Shown in pieces: positions 50,321 to 55,842 of a DNA stretch of 57,833 nucleotides (the stretch's first letter is position 1; the number at the start of each line of letters is the position of its first letter). The stretch is taken from NCBI RefSeq assembly GCF_016654115.1, contig NZ_JAEQAZ010000038.1, forward strand, positions 1-57,833, written 5' to 3'. The stretch is from Streptomyces sp. MBT53. Lineage in GTDB: Bacteria; Actinomycetota; Actinomycetes; Streptomycetales; Streptomycetaceae. Made by a program: the position numbers and the translations under genes. A model generated the notes under the pieces. The model was not told the DNA's origin and searched no databases. It saw only the letters and a list, made by a program, of their open reading frames with translations.

Positions 50321-51537
50321 CCATCGACGCAACCGAACTCAGGCGTCGTACGGCCGAGTTGCTGGCCGCGCACCCACCCCTGGAGACCGACCGACTCGAC
50401 TTCCTGAAGGCGCGCTTCGACGCCGGACTCGCCTGGATCCACTACCCCGAGGGCCTCGGCGGCCTCGGCGCCCCGCGCGCTCTCCAGGCCGTCGTGGACG
50501 CCGAGTTGGCGGCCGCGGGCGCCCCCGACAACGACCCGCGCCGGATCGGCATCGGCCTCGGCATGGCCGCCCCGACGATCCTCAAGTACGGCACGGAGGA
50601 ACAGAAGCAGCGGTTCCTACGGCCCCTTTGGGTCGGCGAGGAGGTCTGGTGCCAGCTGTTCAGCGAGCCCGGCGCCGGGTCCGACCTGGCCGCGCTCGGC
50701 ACCCGGGCCGTGCGTGAGGATGGGGGTCCCTCCCGCTCGAGCGAAGCCGAGAGTGGGGGAGGCTGGATCGTCAACGGGCAGAAGGTGTGGACGTCCAGCG
50801 CCCACCTCGCCCGCTGGGCCATCCTCATCGCGCGCACCGACCCGGACGTGCCCAAGCACGCGGGCGTCACCTACTTCGTCTGCGACATGACCGACCCCGG
50901 CGTCGACGTCCGGCCGCTGCGCCAGATCACCGGCGAGGCGGAGTTCAACGAGGTCTTCCTCACCGACGTCCGCATCCCCGACGCCCACCGCCTCGGCGAG
51001 GTCGGCGACGGCTGGCGGGTCGCGCAGACCACCCTGATGAACGAGCGCGTCTCCATCGGCGGCATGCGCATCCCGCGCGAGGGCGGCATGATCGGCCCGA
51101 TCAGCCAAACCTGGCGCGAGCGCCCCGAGTTGCGCACCCACGACCTCCACCAGCGCCTCCTCAAGCTCTGGGTGGAGGCCGAGGTCGCCCGGCTCTCCGG
51201 CGAGCGGCTGCGCCAGCAGCTCGTCGCGGGCCAGCCCGGCCACGAGGGCTCCGGCATGAAGCTCTCCTTCGCCCGCCTCAACCAGGAGATCAGCGGCCTG
51301 GAGGTCGAACTCCGGGGCGAGGAAGGCCTGTTGTACGACGACTGGACCATGCGCCGCCCGGAACTCGTGGACTTCACCGGCCGCGACGCCGGCTACCGCT
51401 ACCTCCGCTCCAAGGGCAACAGCATCGAGGGCGGGACCAGCGAGGTCCTGCTGAACATCGTCGCCGAACGCGTCCTGGGCCTCCCGGCCGAGCCGCGCAC
51501 CGACAAGGACGTCGCCTGGAAGGACCTGGCCCGATGA
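50317..51537 (+). CDS. Acyl-CoA dehydrogenase (large, catalytic-type subunit) with an in-frame repeat insertion
   Basis: 406 residues from ATG 50317. ACAD blocks: ALQAVVDAELAAAGAPD, WCQLFSEPGAGSDLAALGTRA, then WIVNGQKVWTSSAHLARWAI, FNEVFLTDVRIPD and the C-terminal SIEGGTSEVLLNIVAERVLGL with the likely base Glu. Between GTRAVRED and GWIVNGQ sits an extra run of about 13 residues (GGPSRSSEAESGG, roughly residues 136-148) encoded exactly by a dispersed repeat (50719-50762). Typical relatives go straight from RAV(R)xD to GWxVNGQ. The enzyme probably tolerates the loop. Coupled by ATGA to the genes on both sides. Confidence 0.92.
   Translation: MTIDATELRRRTAELLAAHPPLETDRLDFLKARFDAGLAWIHYPEGLGGLGAPRALQAVVDAELAAAGAPDNDPRRIGIGLGMAAPTILKYGTEEQKQRFLRPLWVGEEVWCQLFSEPGAGSDLAALGTRAVREDGGPSRSSEAESGGGWIVNGQKVWTSSAHLARWAILIARTDPDVPKHAGVTYFVCDMTDPGVDVRPLRQITGEAEFNEVFLTDVRIPDAHRLGEVGDGWRVAQTTLMNERVSIGGMRIPREGGMIGPISQTWRERPELRTHDLHQRLLKLWVEAEVARLSGERLRQQLVAGQPGHEGSGMKLSFARLNQEISGLEVELRGEEGLLYDDWTMRRPELVDFTGRDAGYRYLRSKGNSIEGGTSEVLLNIVAERVLGLPAEPRTDKDVAWKDLAR
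50719..50762. repeat. Dispersed GC-rich repeat, family A (copy 2, inside a gene)
   Basis: Reverse-complement copy of the element at 7979-8021 in the urease operon. Both contain GCTCGAGCGAAGCCGAGAGT and a GATGGGGGTCC block. Here it is translated in frame within the acyl-CoA dehydrogenase. Confidence 0.85.
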
Positions 51538-52607
51538 CCGACCTGCTCTACTCGGAGGAGGAAGAGGCGCTCCGCGCCGTCGTCCGGGACCTGCTCACCG
51601 ACCACTGCGACGCGGCGGGCGTCATCGCCCGCACCGAGTCGGACGCCCCGCACGACCTGTCCCTGTGGAAGTCCCTCGCCGAGGGCATCGGCCTCGCCGG
51701 TCTCCTGGTGCCCGAGGCACAGGGCGGCCAGGGCGCCACCCACCGCGAAGTCGCCGTCGTACTGGAGGAGTTGGGCCGCGCGGTCGCCCCCGTCCCCTAC
51801 CTCACGAGCGCGGTCGTCGCCACCGAGGCACTCCTTGAGTGCGGGGCCGACGACCTCCTCGCCGAGCTGGCGTCCGGGCGCAGGATCGGTGTCCTCGCCA
51901 TCTCCCTGAGCGTCGCTCCGGGCGCCGCCCACAAGACCGTACGGCTCGAAAACGGCACCCTGCACGGCGAGTTGACCGGGATCGCGGACGCGGGCGCCGC
52001 CGATGTGCTGCTGGTGCCGGGCGAGGACGGCGGGCTGTACGCCGTCGAGGCGGGCGCCGTGACCGTCGTACCGCAGGTGTCCCTGGACCTGACCCGGCCG
52101 TTGGCGCGTGTGGTGTTCGACGGGACCGCGGGGCGCCGGATCGGCGACGCGGGTCCTGCCGTACGGCGGGCGCTGCGGGCCGGCGCCGGGCTGCTCGCGT
52201 CCGAGCAACTGGGCCTTGCCGACTGGACGTTGACGGAGACGGTCCGCTATCTGAAGGAGCGCAAGCAGTTCAACCGGCCGGTCGGCGGGTTCCAGGCGCT
52301 CAAGCACCGGCTCGCGCAGCTGTGGCTTGAGGTCGTCAGCCTGCGGGCCGCCGCGCGGAACGCGGCCGACGCCCTCACGACCGGCGAGGACGTCGACGTG
52401 GCGGTCGCCGTCGCGCAGGCCTACGCGGCGTCCGTCGCCGTCCACGCGGCCGAGGAGGCCGTCCAGTTGCACGGCGGCATCGGCATGACGTGGGAGCACC
52501 CCGCCCACCTCTACCTGAAGCGGGCCAAGGCCGACTCGATCGCCTACGGCACGGCGGGCGCCCATCGCGAGGCGCTGGCGGAACTGGTCGATCTGCGCGC
52601 CCCCTGA
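51534..52607 (+). CDS. Acyl-CoA dehydrogenase, second (short, divergent) subunit
   Basis: 357 residues from ATG 51534, overlapping the previous stop as ATGA. Shorter than single-subunit ACADs and with a less conserved middle domain (VLAISLSVAPGAAHKTVRLENG). The C-terminal domain keeps EQLGLADWTLTETVRYLKERKQFNRPVGGFQALKHRLA and LHGGIGMTWEHPAHLYLKRAK. Paired adjacent ACAD genes of this kind often form alpha2beta2 enzymes acting on bulky substrates such as steroid side chains. This is the likely partner of the upstream subunit. Confidence 0.9.
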   Translation: MTDLLYSEEEEALRAVVRDLLTDHCDAAGVIARTESDAPHDLSLWKSLAEGIGLAGLLVPEAQGGQGATHREVAVVLEELGRAVAPVPYLTSAVVATEALLECGADDLLAELASGRRIGVLAISLSVAPGAAHKTVRLENGTLHGELTGIADAGAADVLLVPGEDGGLYAVEAGAVTVVPQVSLDLTRPLARVVFDGTAGRRIGDAGPAVRRALRAGAGLLASEQLGLADWTLTETVRYLKERKQFNRPVGGFQALKHRLAQLWLEVVSLRAAARNAADALTTGEDVDVAVAVAQAYAASVAVHAAEEAVQLHGGIGMTWEHPAHLYLKRAKADSIAYGTAGAHREALAELVDLRAP

Positions 52608-52630
52608 CCGCCGTTCGACCATCCGGTGAA

Positions 52631-52656
52631 GCCCGTCCCACCTGGGGCGGGCTTTT
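52631..52656 (+). terminator. Rho-independent terminator
   Basis: GCCCGTCCC and GGGGCGGGC form a 9-bp stem (one G-U) with a 4-base loop, followed by TTTT. Located just after the acyl-CoA dehydrogenase operon. Confidence 0.85.
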
Positions 52657-52747
52657 CCGTGCGCCCCCGCCGAAGGAGTGAACAAGCAAGGACGGTCCGG
52701 CCAACTCCTGGCATGTACAGGTTCATTGGGGGCCGTGCAGCCCCATA

Positions 52748-52779
52748 CTCCCTGTGGTTCGAACCCGCCCCACAGGGAG
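52748..52779 (+). promoter_or_regulatory. Hairpin enclosing the ribosome site of the PLC-like gene
   Basis: CTCCCTGTGG (52748-52757) pairs perfectly with CCACAGGGAG (52770-52779). The 3' arm contains the AGGGAG ribosome site for the ATG at 52787. In the mRNA this could hide the site and so control translation. Confidence 0.6.
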
Positions 52780-52786
52780 GAACACC

Positions 52787-53650
52787 ATGGCCCTCATCAC
52801 CCGTCGCAGAGCCCTCACCGCGTTCGGCGCCACCCTCGCGGTCGTGCTCGCCCCGCCCGCCGGCAGCGCGTTCGCCGCCGATCAAGGGCACCGCCGGCGC
52901 CCGTTGTGGCGCGCCCACGCCCACAACGACTACGAGCACCCCCGGCCCCTCTTCGACGCCCTCGACCACCGTTTCGGCAGTGTCGAGGCCGACATCTTCC
53001 TCGTCGGCGACCAACTCCTCATCGGACACGACGCGTCCGAACTCGACCCGAGCCGCACCCTCGAATCCCTCTACCTGGACCCGCTCTCCGCCCTCGTGAA
53101 GGCCAACCACGGCTCCGTGTACCGGGGTTGGCACAAGCCGCTCCAGCTCCTGATCGACATCAAGACCGAGGGCTCCTCGACGTACCTCGAGCTCGACCGT
53201 CATCTCCTGCGCTACAAGCACCTGTTCACCACCTACGCCCACGGACGCGTCCACCAGGGCGCGGTCACCAACGTCATCTCCGGCGACCGCGCGGCCCGTA
53301 TCCCGATGGAGGCGCAGACCGTGCGCCGCGCCTTCTACGACGGTCGGCTCACCGACCTCGGCACCTCGGCGCCCGCCTCCTTCATCTCGCTCATCAGCGA
53401 CAACTGGCAGAACAACTTCACCTGGCTCGGCGACGGCGTCTTCCCCGACGCCGAGCGGCAGAAGCTGCGCGACATCGTGCGGCAGGCGCACGCGGCCGGG
53501 CAGACCGTGCGGTTCTGGAACACCCCGGACCTGGCGGGCCCCGCCCGCGAAGCACTGTGGGAGGAACTGTTCGCCGCCGGGGTGGACTTCCTCAACACCG
53601 ACGACCTCGCCGGCCTGGAAGCCTTCCTGGACGCCCACCGCACGACGTGA
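52787..53650 (+). CDS. Tat-exported PI-PLC/GDPD-like phosphodiesterase
   Basis: 287 residues from ATG 52787. Twin-arginine signal (ITRRRALTAFGATLAVVLAP). Then WRAHAHNDYEHPRPLFDALDH, SVEADIFLVGDQLLIGHDASE, and LLIDIKTEGSSTY: the His, Asn, Glu/Asp and His pattern of TIM-barrel phosphodiesterases (PI-PLC/glycerophosphodiester phosphodiesterase, yeast Aim6-like). It ends with GVDFLNTDDLAGLEAFL. The enzyme should hydrolyse a lipid head-group phosphodiester outside the cell. Substrate uncertain. Confidence 0.86.
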   Translation: MALITRRRALTAFGATLAVVLAPPAGSAFAADQGHRRRPLWRAHAHNDYEHPRPLFDALDHRFGSVEADIFLVGDQLLIGHDASELDPSRTLESLYLDPLSALVKANHGSVYRGWHKPLQLLIDIKTEGSSTYLELDRHLLRYKHLFTTYAHGRVHQGAVTNVISGDRAARIPMEAQTVRRAFYDGRLTDLGTSAPASFISLISDNWQNNFTWLGDGVFPDAERQKLRDIVRQAHAAGQTVRFWNTPDLAGPAREALWEELFAAGVDFLNTDDLAGLEAFLDAHRTT

Positions 53651-53691
53651 CACCACGTGTGGTGACACCCCATGTGGTGACACCACACGTT
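53647..53691. repeat. Three 15-bp direct repeats
   Basis: Units start at 53647, 53662 and 53677: GTGACACCACGTGTG, GTGACACCCCATGTG, GTGACACCACACGTT. They begin at the stop codon of the PLC-like gene, 100 bases before the next small gene. They may be a binding array or a replication-slippage tract. Confidence 0.75.
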
Positions 53692-53790
53692 CGGGGGACA
53701 CGTCGGTAGCCCGGATGAACCCTCCGCTACGCCACACTTGCGGCCGAACGCCGCGAACCAGACATGACGGCGTGGCGGAGGAGGGTGACG

Positions 53791-53985
53791 ATGGCGATTT
53801 CCATCTCTGTGGTGCTGCTGCTCCTGATCCTTGCGGTGATCTTCATGCGCAGCGGCGGGCTGAAGCTCTCCCACGCGCTGGTCTGCGCACTGCTCGGGTT
53901 CTTCATGGCCAGTACCAGCATGGCGCCCACGATCCACAGTGGCCTCACGGCCACCGCGGATCTGGTGAGCGGACTGCATCCATGA
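53791..53985 (+). CDS. Small membrane protein
   Basis: 64 residues from ATG 53791, after GGAGGAGGGTGACG. Two hydrophobic segments (ISISVVLLLLILAVIFM and LVCALLGFFMASTSMAPTI) joined by RSGGLKLSH. No known domain that I recognise. Similar short two-helix proteins with a GLKLSHAL-type loop are common in Streptomyces. Flanked on both sides by triplicate short tandem repeats. Confidence 0.75.
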   Translation: MAISISVVLLLLILAVIFMRSGGLKLSHALVCALLGFFMASTSMAPTIHSGLTATADLVSGLHP

Positions 53986-54036
53986 GGTCAGCAGGTCATC
54001 CATGAGGGCAGCGGTTCGTCCATGAGGTCAGTGGGT
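53977..54036. repeat. Three 20-bp direct repeats across convergent gene ends
   Basis: Units begin at 53977, 53997 and 54017: CATCCATGAGGTCAGCAGGT, CATCCATGAGGGCAGCGGTT, CGTCCATGAGGTCAGTGGGT. The first contains the stop of the small membrane gene; the third contains the stop of the minus-strand glycosidase gene. Confidence 0.8.
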
Positions 54037-55296
54037 TGAGAAGATCCCGACGCCGTTCGGTACGGGCCGCTCGGCGCCGCCGCTGGGGTGGTTCCGTACC
54101 GTGACGGCGCTCGCGCCGGGTGCGCGGGCGACCAGGGTCGTCGAGCCGCCGCCGTCCAGACTGAAGGCGTCGACCGAGCCCAACTTCTTCATCTCGGCGG
54201 CGACTTCGGCGATCGTCAGACCGCTGCGGTACGCGACGGCGCCGTCCGTGGCGAACAGCAGCAGGCGGTGGCCGTTCTGCGCGATGCCCACGGCGGTGCG
54301 TACGGCCGAGGTCGTGTTGTCGAGACCGGACAGGGGCTGCCTGCCCCGCAGCACCGGGTAGCCGCCCAGGGCGAAGCGGTACGGAACCCCGGACCTCGAC
54401 GCCACCAGCCGGTGCAGCACCTGCACCCGCTCGCCGACGGACAGCTTCCGCAGCTGCCGCGCGCCCGCCTCACGGCCGACGAGGACGGTGGTGCCCGCGG
54501 CGATCGCACCGCTGCCGGGAGTGTTGGAGACCGACACGACCCGCGCGTGCCGAACGGCGACTTCATATGTGTCCGTGCTGCACGCGGCGGCCCGGTTCGT
54601 GTCCGTGCCACATGTGGCACGCACCCGGGAGACGCTGCCCCACTGTGTGGTGAACGCACCGATGGAGTTCACCGGCAGCGCGTACTGATTGAACCCGCCG
54701 AGCGCCATCCGGCCCTCCGGGGTACCGACCGTCCCCTTCAGGGTGAGGCTGTCCAGCCTGGCCACGCGGTCGATGCCCACGCCGAGCACGTTCCGCGTGT
54801 TCGTGCCGGGCGGCAGGGCAGGACCGAAACGCTGGCCGTCCGGCACCGCCCCCTTGAGCGCGACACCGCTCGCGATCGCCGGTCCGTCGGTGGAACCCGT
54901 GGCCGCGACGCCCGGATGCTGGGTCTCGGTGATGTTGAAGAAGTCACCGTTGACGCCCGCGACGGCGCCCGCCGAGTCGGCCAGCTCGGAGACGGGCTTC
55001 CTGGCCGCCACCGCGCCCGGGTACAGCAGGTTGACCCGCACATGGGTGTTGCGCAGGTCCACCACGACCACATGGGCGTGGGTCACGCCCCTGGCCGCCG
55101 TGATGTCGAACTGCCGGTAGGTGACACCCGGCGCGAGCCGAGTGGTGCCCGGCACGGCGCCGGCCGGTGCCGCCCCCACCAGGGCCGCACCGGCCAGCGC
55201 ACCGAATGCCGTGAGAAACGCGAGTGCCGACTTGCCCGTTCTTAAACGTTCGGCTCTGGAACGTGCTGCTCTGGAACGCTCTTGACGGTGCGTCAC
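54028..55296 (-). CDS. Exported phosphodiester glycosidase-family protein; early TTA codon
   Basis: 422 residues from GTG 55296. Basic N-terminus, then signal helix (ALAFLTAFGALAGAALVGAAPAGAV). The C-terminal half holds the phosphodiester glycosidase (NAGPA-like) motif: MKKLGSVDAFSLDGGGSTTLVA, after LLLFATDGAVAYRSGLTIAE, and VAGVNGDFFNITETQ upstream. The fold cleaves phosphodiester-linked sugars in envelope polymers such as teichoic acids. Codon 18 (55243-55245) is TTA, followed by AGA, so translation of this gene may be restricted to when the bldA tRNA is active. Confidence 0.87.
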   Translation of the reverse strand: MTHRQERSRAARSRAERLRTGKSALAFLTAFGALAGAALVGAAPAGAVPGTTRLAPGVTYRQFDITAARGVTHAHVVVVDLRNTHVRVNLLYPGAVAARKPVSELADSAGAVAGVNGDFFNITETQHPGVAATGSTDGPAIASGVALKGAVPDGQRFGPALPPGTNTRNVLGVGIDRVARLDSLTLKGTVGTPEGRMALGGFNQYALPVNSIGAFTTQWGSVSRVRATCGTDTNRAAACSTDTYEVAVRHARVVSVSNTPGSGAIAAGTTVLVGREAGARQLRKLSVGERVQVLHRLVASRSGVPYRFALGGYPVLRGRQPLSGLDNTTSAVRTAVGIAQNGHRLLLFATDGAVAYRSGLTIAEVAAEMKKLGSVDAFSLDGGGSTTLVARAPGASAVTVRNHPSGGAERPVPNGVGIFSTH

Positions 55297-55371
55297 AGTG
55301 CCCCCTGATGTCTCGTCAACTCTCCCAGGACTCAGGGGAAGTGCAGCAGAAGTCGGTGACCGGTGGGGCTC

Positions 55372-55731
55372 CTAGGCGCCGACTACACGGGAACGGGTGA
55401 GAAAACGCACCCCCTCGGGTGCTTCCAGCGAGAAACCGCTGCCGCGACCCGCTACGACGTCCACGATCAGCCGCGTGTGGCTCCAGACCTCGTACTGGCT
55501 GCGCGAGATCCAGAACGTCACGGGCTCCGGTACGCCCTCGACGGCCAGCTCGGCGAGCAGCACGTCCGAGCCGCCGGTCCGGAACTCGCCCTCCGGATAG
55601 CACATGGGCGCACTGCCGTCGCAGCAACCACCCGACTGATGGAACATCAGCGGGCCGTGCTGGGCGTGCAGTTGGCGCAGCAGATCCTCTGCGGCGGGGG
55701 TCAGTTCGACGCGCGGGGTGTTGTCGTCCAT
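55372..55731 (-). CDS. DUF779 family protein
   Basis: 119 residues from ATG 55731. Core HQSGGCCDGSAPMCYPEGEF with a Cys pair and further Cys, plus VTFWISRSQYEVWSHTRLIVDVVAG. DUF779 proteins are usually found beside acetaldehyde dehydrogenases and may be redox or metal-binding partners. No aldehyde dehydrogenase is adjacent here. The Cys-Cys-x10-Cys cluster suggests metal or thiol chemistry. Confidence 0.9.
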   Translation of the reverse strand: MDDNTPRVELTPAAEDLLRQLHAQHGPLMFHQSGGCCDGSAPMCYPEGEFRTGGSDVLLAELAVEGVPEPVTFWISRSQYEVWSHTRLIVDVVAGRGSGFSLEAPEGVRFLTRSRVVGA

Positions 55732-55842
55732 GTCTGCCGTCCCGAGGAAGCCGGATGCGATGACCCATCGCAGCACACGCAAGGTTGCGAGAGGGTTGCG
55801 TGTCCATTCGGCTCGTCCGTTCGGTTCGTCGATTCGGTTCGT

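Noticed and set aside
52741..52790. tRNA-like T arm (GGTTCGAACCC) before the PLC-like gene
   Set aside because: No acceptor, D or anticodon arms can be built around it; it is the loop of a ribosome-site hairpin.
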